Notes under the pieces: model-generated | Told to the model about the DNA's origin: nothing | Database searches by the model: none | What the model saw: the letters and a program-made list of their open reading frames with translations, nothing else | Assembly: GCA_965601455.1 (NCBI GenBank) | Contig: OZ271831.1 | Coordinates: forward strand, 2,480,001-2,544,000 | Source of the DNA: JANQEU01 sp965601455 | Lineage (GTDB): Bacteria; Bacteroidota; Bacteroidia; Cytophagales; Cyclobacteriaceae | Direction: 5' to 3' | Length of the DNA stretch: 64,000 bases | Part shown: positions 16,826 through 25,822 of the stretch, piece after piece | Layout: each line of letters begins with the position of its first letter | How positions within the stretch are numbered: position 1 is the first letter of the stretch | Translations under genes and position numbers: made by a program

Positions 16826-18205
16826 CTATCCCCAGGTTCTATCCCAGGATTGGTCCTTATTCCATTCATCAGATGGCGGAAAGTACTTCTCTCCTTCCCT
16901 TAGGTGTTCCTTGATGACATCAGGGTTGAGATCGACGCCCAAACCAGGTGTATCGGGAACGTTTACATAACCCTCTTGCACGATTGGTTTCTCGATATCT
17001 GTAACCATATCTTCCCACCACTCCGTGTCTACATCGTGATGTTCAAGTGCGATAAAGTTCTCGGTGGCCGCGGCACAGTGGACATTTGCCATCAAAGAGA
17101 TTGGTGTCCCTGCAAAATGCATAGCCATACCTATTCCTTTTTCTTCTGCATAATCCCCGATTTTCTTAGTTTCCAAAATTCCGCCGGAAGTTGCCAGGTC
17201 AGGATGAATCATATCTACTGCCCCTGTATCACATAATTTAATGAACTCTTCTTTTAAGTAGATATCTTCCCCAGTCAGCGTCGGGGTATTGACCGCGTCA
17301 GTGATTTGCCTCCATTTATCGGTATACATCCAGGGAATCAGGTCTTCCATCCATGCGAGTCTGTATTTCTCAACGGCGTGGCAAAGACGAATAGCCTCAT
17401 TGACGCCGAAATGACCAAAATGATCCGCAGAAAGTGGGATTTCATAACCAACGATAGAGCGAACAGTGTCCACATATTCAACCAGTTTTTCAAGTCCAAG
17501 GTCTGTGATTTGAACGGCCGTGAACGGGTGCTTGGTCATGCCATATCCTCCCAGATCTTCCTGCCATTGTTTGCTTTGATCCCAGGCATCTGCTCCCACC
17601 AGAGTACCCGGAATATCCTTTATCAATTGAATTCCAAAATCCATTTTCAAGAAAGTATAACCTTTGTCTATTCTGGATTTCATTCGATTGGCATAAACTT
17701 CCGGATCTCTTGATGACGGAGTATCCGCATACATCCGTACTTTGTCTCGATATTTTCCACCAAGCATCTGATACACGGGAACACCGTAGGCTTTACCCGC
17801 AATATCCCAAAGAGCCATCTCCACTCCACATACCCCTCCAGCTAACCTGCCGTGACCTCCAAATTGTTTGATCATTTTGAACAACTGCTCAATGTTACAG
17901 GGATTTTTTCCCAACAATCTGCTTTTTAGAAAGAGCGCATACTTGGGACTTCCGGCATCTCGAACCTCACCCAATCCATATACACCCTGGTTAGTATCAA
18001 TTTTGATAATTGGTGCCTTGCTCGTGTAGGCCACTCTAAGGTCTGTGATTTTCAGATCAGATGGTGCTGACAGGCGATTTACCTTCTGACTGACATAATC
18101 TACTTCTTCGGCATAACTATCGTTAAACATGAAGCCGAGTGAAAGACCTCCTAATCCGGCTTTCCTCAGAAAATCTCGTCGTTTTTCGTCTCTTTGATAT
18201 TTCAT
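16826..18205 (-). CDS. Enolase-superfamily sugar acid dehydratase, Tat signal
   Basis: The 459-aa protein belongs to the mandelate racemase/muconate lactonizing branch of the enolase superfamily, which abstracts a proton next to a carboxylate. Residues visible are a Lys near 185 (FLKMDFG), metal ligands Asp in LSADHFGHFG, Glu in MEDLIPW and Glu in LTGEDIY, then DMIHPDLATSGG and a catalytic His in AMHFAGTPI. The layout resembles mannonate/gluconate-type dehydratases. The N-terminus has a twin-arginine motif (KRRDFLRKAG), so the folded enzyme is probably sent to the periplasm. It is on the same strand as the RraA-like gene. Confidence 0.85.
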   Translation of the reverse strand: MKYQRDEKRRDFLRKAGLGGLSLGFMFNDSYAEEVDYVSQKVNRLSAPSDLKITDLRVAYTSKAPIIKIDTNQGVYGLGEVRDAGSPKYALFLKSRLLGKNPCNIEQLFKMIKQFGGHGRLAGGVCGVEMALWDIAGKAYGVPVYQMLGGKYRDKVRMYADTPSSRDPEVYANRMKSRIDKGYTFLKMDFGIQLIKDIPGTLVGADAWDQSKQWQEDLGGYGMTKHPFTAVQITDLGLEKLVEYVDTVRSIVGYEIPLSADHFGHFGVNEAIRLCHAVEKYRLAWMEDLIPWMYTDKWRQITDAVNTPTLTGEDIYLKEEFIKLCDTGAVDMIHPDLATSGGILETKKIGDYAEEKGIGMAMHFAGTPISLMANVHCAAATENFIALEHHDVDTEWWEDMVTDIEKPIVQEGYVNVPDTPGLGVDLNPDVIKEHLREGEKYFPPSDEWNKDQSWDRTWG

Positions 18206-18330
18206 GGTCTAGATAGGTTGAAATGAAAATTTAGATTATTTCCTCCGACTTGGATGCAGGGTCATGTTCTTTGAAACCATGGGAAATCGTTTGTCATTTA
18301 CAGAACTAAGGATCTGTATAGATTTGAGAA

Positions 18331-19521
18331 ATGGAAAATACTCAAAGCAACTTTTTAGAACAGACATGGAGATGGTATGGTCCAGACGACCCAGTGAGTT
18401 TATCAGATGCATTGCAAGCAGGTGTTCAGGGAATTGTCACCGCTTTGCATCACATTTCCGTTGGTGAAATCTGGACATTGGAAGAAATACAAAAAAGGCA
18501 GGCGCTTGTAAAATCAAGCGGTATGTACTGGTCGGTAATTGAGAGCCTTGCCATCCACGAGGATATCAAAACTCGTTCCGGTGATTATGGAAAGTACCTG
18601 GATAACTACAAGCAATCCTTAAAGAATATCGGAAGTTGCGGAATCGACACCTTATGTTACAACGTCATGCCCATTGTCGATTGGACCCGAACTGCCCTTA
18701 ATCGGCCTTTTAAAGATGGATCAACCTGCCTGGACTTCGATTACATTGATTTCGTGGTCTTCGACATTTACTTGCTTGACAGGGATCAGGCCACTCTTGA
18801 TTATGACGGGGAGATTCTAAGCGCAGCTGAAGAACGATGGAAGAATTTATCTAAAATCGATAAAGACAACTTGAGAGATACTATCTGTGCGGGACTTCCG
18901 GGGGCAGACCAACAAGTGGGATTAACTGCTATCAAGAACATGGTATCCAAATACGCTGACTTGTCAAGAGAGGATTACCAAAACAATATCCGGGAGTTCA
19001 TTCTTGAAGTCCTCCCTGTTGCCGAAGAAAATGGAATCAAAATGTGTGTACACCCGGACGATCCTCCTATCAACCTGATGGGGACAGAAAGAATAATGAG
19101 TTCCATGCAGGATGTCGTAGAGTACCTTGACTTTTACAATTCGCCAAATCACGGTATAACGCTTTGTACCGGTTCATTTGGTGGTCGCCCTGACAACAAC
19201 CTACCATTGATGATAGATCAATTTGGTGACCGAATTCACTTTGTGCATCTCCGAAATGTAAAACGGTATGGAATCAACAGCTTCTTTGAGGATAATCATC
19301 TTGATGGTGATGTCCCAATGGTGGATGTCATGGTTCGACTAGTGGAATTAACGGAGAATAGGAAATCTAAACGACCCCTTCCCTTCCGCCCGGATCACGG
19401 TCACCGAATGCTTTCCGATCTTAATCAATCATCAAATCCTGGTTACAGTGGAATCGGACGGTTACGAGGCCTGGCCGAGTTAAGAGGCCTTGAATTAGGG
19501 ATCAGAAGCAACAGGAATTAG
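18331..19521 (+). CDS. uxuA: Mannonate dehydratase
   Basis: UxuA converts D-mannonate to 2-keto-3-deoxy-D-gluconate in hexuronate catabolism. The 396-aa protein shows the family pattern: TWRWYGPDDPVSLSDALQAGVQGIVTALHH, WSVIESLAIHEDIK, CYNVMPIVDWTRT, the metal-site region KMCVHPDDPP, CTGSFGGRPDNNLP, and HFVHLRNVKR with DGDVPMVDVM. Length is normal and there is no signal peptide. It is divergent from the enolase-superfamily gene and converges with a TIM-barrel gene, sharing stop overlap TTAG (19518-19521). No KDG kinase or KDPG aldolase is in the window. Confidence 0.95.
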   Translation: MENTQSNFLEQTWRWYGPDDPVSLSDALQAGVQGIVTALHHISVGEIWTLEEIQKRQALVKSSGMYWSVIESLAIHEDIKTRSGDYGKYLDNYKQSLKNIGSCGIDTLCYNVMPIVDWTRTALNRPFKDGSTCLDFDYIDFVVFDIYLLDRDQATLDYDGEILSAAEERWKNLSKIDKDNLRDTICAGLPGADQQVGLTAIKNMVSKYADLSREDYQNNIREFILEVLPVAEENGIKMCVHPDDPPINLMGTERIMSSMQDVVEYLDFYNSPNHGITLCTGSFGGRPDNNLPLMIDQFGDRIHFVHLRNVKRYGINSFFEDNHLDGDVPMVDVMVRLVELTENRKSKRPLPFRPDHGHRMLSDLNQSSNPGYSGIGRLRGLAELRGLELGIRSNRN

Positions 19522-20441
19522 AGGAAGGAGTCAACTTTTTTATAAGCTTCCACCACCGCGAGTTCACCTTCCTTTCCGTTCATTGAATTTCCATGTTCCA
19601 TTCCCAGTATCCCAGTGAACCCTTTCTTGTGAATGTGACTGAAAATATTTTGGTAATTGATTTCACCGGTGGTTGGCTCATTTCTTCCAGGGTTATCTCC
19701 AATTTGGAAATAAGCGATTTCATCCCAGGACTTATTGATGTTGGGTATAATATTACCCTCCGTAATTTGTTGATGATAAATGTCGAAAAGTATTTTACAA
19801 GAGGGACTATCCACTGCCCGGCATATTTCAAAGGCCTGTGGAATTTCTGATAAAAACTGCCCGGCATGATTTGCCCACCAGTTTAATGGCTCAAGTACCA
19901 TCACCAATCCATGTGGCTCAAGTATTTCACATGCCATACGAAGTGTCTCTAGAACGTTTACTGTTTGATAGGCCATTTCTTTGCCTAGGTCAACATGCCC
20001 AGGAACGACCGTCATCCATTTCGCATTTACCCGTTTTGCCACCTCAACAGAACTTCCAATCTCCTTTAGAAATAGCTCCCTGCTATCCGATTCTCCTGTG
20101 GTCAACGAAGGTTTAGACCAGCTTATGGTATGTGCAACAAAAACACCCATTGTCATTCCCTTGTCTTCCATGGTTTTTGCCATTTTCTCTTGAAGATCCA
20201 CTGATCGTTGTTTCATTCCATTGTCCTCGAAAGCTGTAAATCCCTGGTCAGCCATAAACAATAATTGGTCAATAGGATCTTCCCCTGCCAGGTTCTTAAA
20301 CATTCCTAGATGAGGAGCATACTTTAGGTTAAAAGTATTTGCGGCACTCTCCTTCCTCTCCGAGGCGAAAGAATTTCCTGCCAAAAGGGCTCCCGATAAA
20401 ACTGCAGTAGAAGCGATAAAGTCTCGTCTTTCCATGGACAT
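19518..20441 (-). CDS. Hydroxypyruvate-isomerase-like TIM barrel, Tat signal
   Basis: The 307-aa protein is a xylose-isomerase-like TIM barrel of the hydroxypyruvate isomerase / sugar epimerase type. Candidate metal ligands are Glu in VLEPLNWWANH, Asp in KILFDIYHQQ and Glu near the end in GILGMEHGNSM; GDNPGRNEPTTGEINY is typical of the Hyi group. The N-terminus (MSMERRDFIASTAVLSGALL) carries a twin-arginine motif, so export is likely. It converges with uxuA. Confidence 0.85.
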   Translation of the reverse strand: MSMERRDFIASTAVLSGALLAGNSFASERKESAANTFNLKYAPHLGMFKNLAGEDPIDQLLFMADQGFTAFEDNGMKQRSVDLQEKMAKTMEDKGMTMGVFVAHTISWSKPSLTTGESDSRELFLKEIGSSVEVAKRVNAKWMTVVPGHVDLGKEMAYQTVNVLETLRMACEILEPHGLVMVLEPLNWWANHAGQFLSEIPQAFEICRAVDSPSCKILFDIYHQQITEGNIIPNINKSWDEIAYFQIGDNPGRNEPTTGEINYQNIFSHIHKKGFTGILGMEHGNSMNGKEGELAVVEAYKKVDSFL

Positions 20442-20497
20442 CGTGTTGTATGGGTGATAATGTAAATACTTCAGTTAAATTAGGAAAAAAAATATCC

Positions 20498-22471
20498 ATG
20501 CGCACCTTCCTATCATTAGCCTTCGTCATTGCTATTTTTTTACAGGTTTCTGCACAGCTAAAAGTGGCCCGGATCTTTTCCGATAACATGATTATTCAAA
20601 GAGATGAGCCGATTGTTGTATGGGGCTGGCATCAACCCGGCAAATCAGTCAAAGTAGAGTTCGCAGGCAAGGAATCATCCGCCTCCGCCGATGGTAATGG
20701 CCAATGGAAATTGGAATTTTCACCCATGTCCAAAGGAGGACCCTATACCATGCGAATAACGGGAGGCGGAACTAAAGAATTCTCTAATATCTATTTAGGT
20801 GATATTTGGGTTTGCAGTGGACAATCGAACATGGAATGGCCGGTAAGGATTACAAATAACGCCGAACAAGAAATTGCCAATGCAGACTTCCCCATGATTC
20901 GTTCCTTCACTGTAGCAAAGACAACCGCTTTAAAACCGCAATCTGATTTGAATGAAGGTCAATGGGAAATTTGCTCTCCGGAAACGGTCGGCGATTTCAC
21001 GGCAGTTGGATATTACTTTGCGAGAGAGGTATATCAACAAACAGAAGTGCCAATTGGGTTACTTCACACCTCATGGGGTGGTACAAACGTGGAAACCTGG
21101 ATTCCATTATGGAAATTAAAGGAGCTTCCAGAATATGAATCTTCCGTTGAACTACTTGACAAATCCTCAGATCTACGAAAATTGCTTGACGACTTAGCTG
21201 ATCAGCTGCTTAAGAAAATAGGTGATCTACCGGAAGAAGATCCCGGACTTCGGGGTGAAGAAGCAATATGGGCCAATCTATCGTCCTATGACTCATGGGA
21301 AAACACAGACGTTCCGGGTCACTGGGAATGGCGTGGTTTGCAAAGTTTTGATGGCATCGTATGGTTCCAACGATACTTTGATCTAGATCCTTCTGAAGCA
21401 GGAAACCCGTTGGAAATTCACCTGGGAGCAATTGATGATTCGGACAAGACTTATGTGAATGGAAAGCTTGTAGGAGGTTTGGAAATGGCTTATAACGAAG
21501 ATAGAATTTACCGCGTCAGTCCTGGTGTACTTAAATCTGGAAAGAATTCATTAGTCGTTAGAATCGAGGACGTCGGAGGAGGTGGTGGGTTTTCCGGCCC
21601 GTTGGAAGAACTATTTATCAAGACTTCTAAGAGGACCATAAGAATCAACGGTGATTGGAGTCGTAAGGTAGGCACAGGAATTGTAGCTGTAAATGAGAGT
21701 CCAAACGACTTCCCTACTCAACTTTATAACACCATGATCCATCCCATCATCGACTTACCGGTAAGAGGAACGATTTGGTATCAAGGTGAAAGTAATGCAT
21801 GGAATGCCAGGCAATACGCATCAAGTTTCCCGGCCATGATCCAGAGTTGGCGTACGGCATGGAACCAGGAGGACATGCCTTTTTACTTTGTTCAATTGGC
21901 AAATTTCATGGAAGCTAATGACGAACCGGTGGAAGCTGAGTGGGCTGAATTGAGAGAAGCACAGACCCAAACACTGTCCTTACCTAATACGGGTATGGCC
22001 TTAGCAATTGACATCGGAGAAGCGGACGACATTCATCCCAGAAATAAACAGGACGTTGGAAAACGACTGGCACTTATCGCCCTTAACCAAGACTATGGAA
22101 AGGAAAATCTGGTTTATTCAGGACCAAAGTATTCAGGACATATTGTTGAAAAGAATAAAATGGTCATAACTTTTGATCATATAGGCTCCGGATTGGTAGT
22201 AAAAAACCGGTACGGTTACTTAAACGGATTTGCCATTGCCGGTGACGATAAAAAATTTTTCTGGGCAAAGGCTGAAATCCAGGGAAACAAAGTGGTGGTT
22301 TGGAGCGAACAAGTTACAAATCCAAAGGCTGTGAGATACGGCTGGTCATCAAATCCTCATGACATTAACCTTTATAATCAAGAGGGGCTTCCGGCTATTC
22401 CATTCCGAACGGACAATTGGCCAGGTGTAACTGATGATGCTAGATACGAACCGGGTGTTAAGCTGGATTAA
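20498..22471 (+). CDS. Sialate O-acetylesterase-like SGNH esterase
   Basis: These enzymes remove acetyl groups from sugars such as sialic acids or decorated plant and algal glycans. The ATG at 20498 gives a Sec signal (cleavage near VSAQ); the frame from 20450 adds sixteen unhelpful residues. The protein (about 657 aa) has the split SGNH domain, with the nucleophile Ser in VCSGQSNMEWP, Gly and Asn in block regions (TSWGGTNVETWIP, IWYQGESNAW) and the late Asp-His pair (GEADDIHPRNKQDVG). A carbohydrate-binding-like jelly-roll insertion sits between about 265 and 400. It would act in the periplasm or outside the cell. It converges with the AGE-epimerase gene (shared TTAA). Confidence 0.9.
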   Translation: MRTFLSLAFVIAIFLQVSAQLKVARIFSDNMIIQRDEPIVVWGWHQPGKSVKVEFAGKESSASADGNGQWKLEFSPMSKGGPYTMRITGGGTKEFSNIYLGDIWVCSGQSNMEWPVRITNNAEQEIANADFPMIRSFTVAKTTALKPQSDLNEGQWEICSPETVGDFTAVGYYFAREVYQQTEVPIGLLHTSWGGTNVETWIPLWKLKELPEYESSVELLDKSSDLRKLLDDLADQLLKKIGDLPEEDPGLRGEEAIWANLSSYDSWENTDVPGHWEWRGLQSFDGIVWFQRYFDLDPSEAGNPLEIHLGAIDDSDKTYVNGKLVGGLEMAYNEDRIYRVSPGVLKSGKNSLVVRIEDVGGGGGFSGPLEELFIKTSKRTIRINGDWSRKVGTGIVAVNESPNDFPTQLYNTMIHPIIDLPVRGTIWYQGESNAWNARQYASSFPAMIQSWRTAWNQEDMPFYFVQLANFMEANDEPVEAEWAELREAQTQTLSLPNTGMALAIDIGEADDIHPRNKQDVGKRLALIALNQDYGKENLVYSGPKYSGHIVEKNKMVITFDHIGSGLVVKNRYGYLNGFAIAGDDKKFFWAKAEIQGNKVVVWSEQVTNPKAVRYGWSSNPHDINLYNQEGLPAIPFRTDNWPGVTDDARYEPGVKLD

Positions 22472-23787
22472 TGAAGCCTCATCTTGACTATATTTGAAAG
22501 TGCTCGGTAATTGTGATAGGTTGTTTTCCAGGCTTGTGCCATTCTCAAATCTTTCGAATCAGGGGATGTATCCAATCCACTTGTATACCAACCATTACTC
22601 TGGTCATCAATCATGAACTTCTTTAAGTACGTCCATTGCCTAGCATAAAATTCATCATAACTTTCATCCGGATAGTATTGATTAAAAAGTGCCAGAGAAT
22701 GAAGGGCTTCCGCCTGCCCCCACCAGCTCTTTGTGTTACGAACAATTCTGATTTCTTTCGAATCTTTGAAGTAATAACCGCCATCGAATAGTCCCCCATT
22801 TGTGTCGTCCCACCCTTTGAGAGCATGCTTCATCATGTAATTTGTGAAGACAAGAGTTTTATCCACCTCATAATCAAGGTGTTGTGCTGCTTCCATTAAT
22901 AGGAATGCTGTTTCAATATCGTGGGTAAACGATACATGGTCCAGGTAATAATGTTCATCAATTACTTCCCGCGAACTGTCCTTAAATGAGAGAAGCTCCC
23001 AATCATCTTCGAAGTAGAAATTCATGAAGTAGTCGTCATTGACAATTGTATCCCTCACAATTAAGAACATCTCCTGCAATCTTTCTCTAACCAAAGGATC
23101 AGGCCAAACGTCATAAAGTGAACTAAATGCTTCCAACAGGTGAATTGAACTATTGTAGTCCTTATAACCTAAGTCCGATGTACTTGGTGTATTCTCGTCC
23201 CTTTGAATAGGGTTCCCTATTTGGTTTAAGTGCTGAAAATACCCTCCATATTCATCATCGTGACTGTTGTCCTCCAGCCAGTAAAAGGCGTCCTTCAACA
23301 GTTTTAATGCAAGGGAATCATTTGAAACTTTTACATAAGCACTTAACCCGTATATAGCAAAGGCATTCCCATAAGCTGTTTTGATGGTATCATCCACCAG
23401 CGGTGTGCCCGATCGGTCGACCCATTGGTAGAATCCACCATTTTTCTCATCCCACATATAATCCTTCAAAAAAGCAAATCCATGTTTTGCATAATCGAGG
23501 TACTCCAAACGATTAAAATCCAGGACCACATTAGAGGTTGTCCAAAGGTGTCGTGCCTGAGCCACGATCATTTTATCATGAGTACCTGTCGGTTTAAAAC
23601 CTTTATCCAGATCGGTCAAATAACCACCATTTATGGTGTCGATTATTGTCGGGTACCAGCTATTAAGCATTCCATCCAAATGCTCTTTAATCTCATCAGT
23701 CATAGCGGAAGAAACGCCCGGCTCCTTTTGCGGTGATTGACAGGCCAGGAATAGAAGGAAAATAATGAACTGCACACAATTTTTCAT
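22468..23787 (-). CDS. AGE-family sugar 2-epimerase lipoprotein
   Basis: The 439-aa product has an (alpha/alpha)6-barrel pattern typical of N-acylglucosamine 2-epimerases and cellobiose/mannose epimerases. Conserved pieces include KMIVAQARHLWTTSN, the GGFYQWVDRSG repeat, EHYYLDHVSFTHDIETAFLLMEAA with the catalytic-type His, and KSWWGQAEALHSLALF. The N-terminus is a lipoprotein signal (FLLFLACQS), so the enzyme is membrane-anchored. It shares one base with the upstream oxidoreductase gene. Substrate not assignable from sequence; a free or oligomeric hexose is likely. Confidence 0.85.
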   Translation of the reverse strand: MKNCVQFIIFLLFLACQSPQKEPGVSSAMTDEIKEHLDGMLNSWYPTIIDTINGGYLTDLDKGFKPTGTHDKMIVAQARHLWTTSNVVLDFNRLEYLDYAKHGFAFLKDYMWDEKNGGFYQWVDRSGTPLVDDTIKTAYGNAFAIYGLSAYVKVSNDSLALKLLKDAFYWLEDNSHDDEYGGYFQHLNQIGNPIQRDENTPSTSDLGYKDYNSSIHLLEAFSSLYDVWPDPLVRERLQEMFLIVRDTIVNDDYFMNFYFEDDWELLSFKDSSREVIDEHYYLDHVSFTHDIETAFLLMEAAQHLDYEVDKTLVFTNYMMKHALKGWDDTNGGLFDGGYYFKDSKEIRIVRNTKSWWGQAEALHSLALFNQYYPDESYDEFYARQWTYLKKFMIDDQSNGWYTSGLDTSPDSKDLRMAQAWKTTYHNYRALSNIVKMRLH

Positions 23788-24875
23788 TAACCCAGCTGAA
23801 TTTTCATGCTGTCATTAGCTGCTGATTTGTATATGGCTGATAAGACTTCTATATCTCTCAATCCTTCCTCGCCTGGAACAATCGGATTGGTATTATTGAG
23901 AATGGCTAATGCATCGTCATCCATTTGACGAGCCTGCTGATTCACAATAGGTTTGACCAGTTTTGACCCGTCACTGGTCTCACCTCTGACTCCTGTATAG
24001 CTTTGCATGGGTCGAAGTTGATACCATCCGTTTTCACATTCTACCCGAAGCTTGTTCCAACCATGGCCAAAACTTGTTTTGCACTCTGCAGTAATTCCTC
24101 CCGGAAATTCCAGTGAGAAATAAGTGGTCTCATCTACTTCATCAAAAATCTGAGGACGGGTTGTTTCGTGCCTTGCAGAGACAGAAATCGGTTCGGCTTG
24201 GGCTGCATACCTGGCCCCATTTAAGGAGTAAACCCCCATATCGTACATGGCGCCTCCGGCGTATGCTTTTTGAGTTTTCCAGTGTGATTTATCGCTAAAA
24301 CCTCTGAAACCTGCTTCTGTAGTGATTGTTTTAATCTTTCCGTAAGGTCTACTTCTACCGTATCCAATAACCGTTTGGGTGTTAGGTTCATGTTGCATGC
24401 GATAACCTATGGTCAACTGTCTATTGTTTGACTTACAGGCATCGATCATCCTTCGGCATTCCTCAGGATTTGCTGCCATTGGCTTTTCACACCAGACATG
24501 CTTCCCTGCATTCGCCGCTAGTATGGTATATTCTGCATGCATGGAGTTTGGTAAAACAATGTAAAAGACGTCAATAGCATCATTGTTAGCCGCCTGATGC
24601 ATGTTTTTGTAATTGTAAACATTGCCATCAGGAATGTTATATTTTTCCTGCCAGATCGGAATTTTTGATGGGGTTCCAGTCACAATTCCTGCCAAATGAC
24701 AATTTTCAGTGAAAGAAAAAGCAGGTCCCAAAAGATCTCGACTGTAATATCCTAAGCCAACCAGTGCAACTCCTATGCTTTTCTTCTGTGAAAATGGTAG
24801 AGATAATGAAGAGAAAGGTAGGGAAATAGAGGCACCAACAGCGGTAGCCTGTTTGATAAACGATCGTCTTTTCAT
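23787..24875 (-). CDS. Gfo/Idh/MocA family oxidoreductase, Tat signal
   Basis: The 362-aa protein has a Rossmann fold (VALVGLGYYSRDLLGPA), the family EKP motif (VWCEKPMAANPEE) and a C-terminal beta-sheet dimerisation/catalytic domain with GGAMYDMGVYSLNGARY. These NAD(P)-dependent enzymes oxidise or reduce sugars and inositols. The N-terminus (MKRRSFIKQATAVGASI) carries a twin-arginine signal, as in glucose-fructose oxidoreductase, which is exported with its cofactor bound. It is one base upstream of the AGE-epimerase gene, suggesting the two act on the same sugar. Confidence 0.9.
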   Translation of the reverse strand: MKRRSFIKQATAVGASISLPFSSLSLPFSQKKSIGVALVGLGYYSRDLLGPAFSFTENCHLAGIVTGTPSKIPIWQEKYNIPDGNVYNYKNMHQAANNDAIDVFYIVLPNSMHAEYTILAANAGKHVWCEKPMAANPEECRRMIDACKSNNRQLTIGYRMQHEPNTQTVIGYGRSRPYGKIKTITTEAGFRGFSDKSHWKTQKAYAGGAMYDMGVYSLNGARYAAQAEPISVSARHETTRPQIFDEVDETTYFSLEFPGGITAECKTSFGHGWNKLRVECENGWYQLRPMQSYTGVRGETSDGSKLVKPIVNQQARQMDDDALAILNNTNPIVPGEEGLRDIEVLSAIYKSAANDSMKIQLG

Positions 24876-24911
24876 TCCATTAATTTACGGAATGTGAAAC
24901 GGTTTTACTCG

Positions 24912-25754
24912 TTAGTCTACCACATTTTCAAGTACGCCTATGCCACCAATGGCAATTTTTATTACGTCATCGGATTGAAGGGTGAAATTATCCGGAGGTA
25001 CAATTCCGGTGCCAGTCATCAGAAAGGCCCCGTAAGGAAAAGACATTTCAAGAAATAGGTAGTCCACAAGTTCTTTGAGTTTCCTCTTCATCTGTCCTAG
25101 TTGAGTATCTTCAGAGAAAACAACTTTCCCAGCCCTTTCAATCGACATTGAAATGCTGGTGGATGGATCTGGTTCCTGCTCAGAGATCAAAATACATGGC
25201 CCTAATGCCGCCGACCCATCGTAGCTCTTTGCCTGGGGAAGGTAAAGTGGGTTCTCACCTTCAATATCCCGGGAACTCATGTCGTTACCAATTGTGTAAC
25301 CTACTATTTTCTTATCCGGAGAAATATACAGGGTAAGCTCAGGTTCAGGAACGTTCCAGTGAGAATCTCTTCGGATTCTTACTTTATCTCCTGGCCCTAC
25401 TACTCTATGGGCGGTGGATTTGAAGAATAGTTCAGGTCTCGGTGCTTCGTATACTTTATCATAGAAATCTCCCCCTCCCGCATCTTTGGATTCTTCCATC
25501 CTGGCCTCTCGACTTCGATAATACGTCACACCAGAAGCCCATACCTCCTGGTCAGAAATAGGTGCCATTAACTTGAAATCATCTAAGGACACTTTTTCTT
25601 CAGACTCAAACTCTTCCAGGTAGGTGATCAAGTCGTTTTTCACCAGTACTTGTGACCAGGAGTCTGGAAGTAGGAAAATACCTTTTTGGTTTTCAATGAT
25701 GGGTTTCTGATCGGCGCGATAAAGTCTGGGCATGAAATTCTTGTTCAAAAGCAC
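24912..25754 (-). CDS. FAH-family hydrolase/dehydratase, KdaD-like
   Basis: The 280-aa protein belongs to the fumarylacetoacetate hydrolase family. Its motif run SGVTYYRSREARMEES...YEAPRPELFFKS...SHWNVPEPELTLYI...NDMSSRDIEGENPLYLPQAKSYDGSAALGPC closely recalls archaeal 2-keto-3-deoxy-D-arabinonate dehydratase (KdaD). That enzyme is an FAH-family member that dehydrates a 2-keto-3-deoxy pentonate to 2-oxoglutarate semialdehyde. Metal ligands are the Glu pair in PEPEL and the Asp in GNDMSSRD. In this cluster it could process keto-deoxy sugar acids made by the dehydratases. Family call strong; KdaD assignment from remembered similarity only. Start could be Met8. Confidence 0.8.
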   Translation of the reverse strand: MLLNKNFMPRLYRADQKPIIENQKGIFLLPDSWSQVLVKNDLITYLEEFESEEKVSLDDFKLMAPISDQEVWASGVTYYRSREARMEESKDAGGGDFYDKVYEAPRPELFFKSTAHRVVGPGDKVRIRRDSHWNVPEPELTLYISPDKKIVGYTIGNDMSSRDIEGENPLYLPQAKSYDGSAALGPCILISEQEPDPSTSISMSIERAGKVVFSEDTQLGQMKRKLKELVDYLFLEMSFPYGAFLMTGTGIVPPDNFTLQSDDVIKIAIGGIGVLENVVD

Positions 25755-25822
25755 AAAATAGTCACATATGAGATAACTTGTACTGCGGGTCTATTGTCTT
25801 GTAACTAAGCAAAAGTTTTGGA

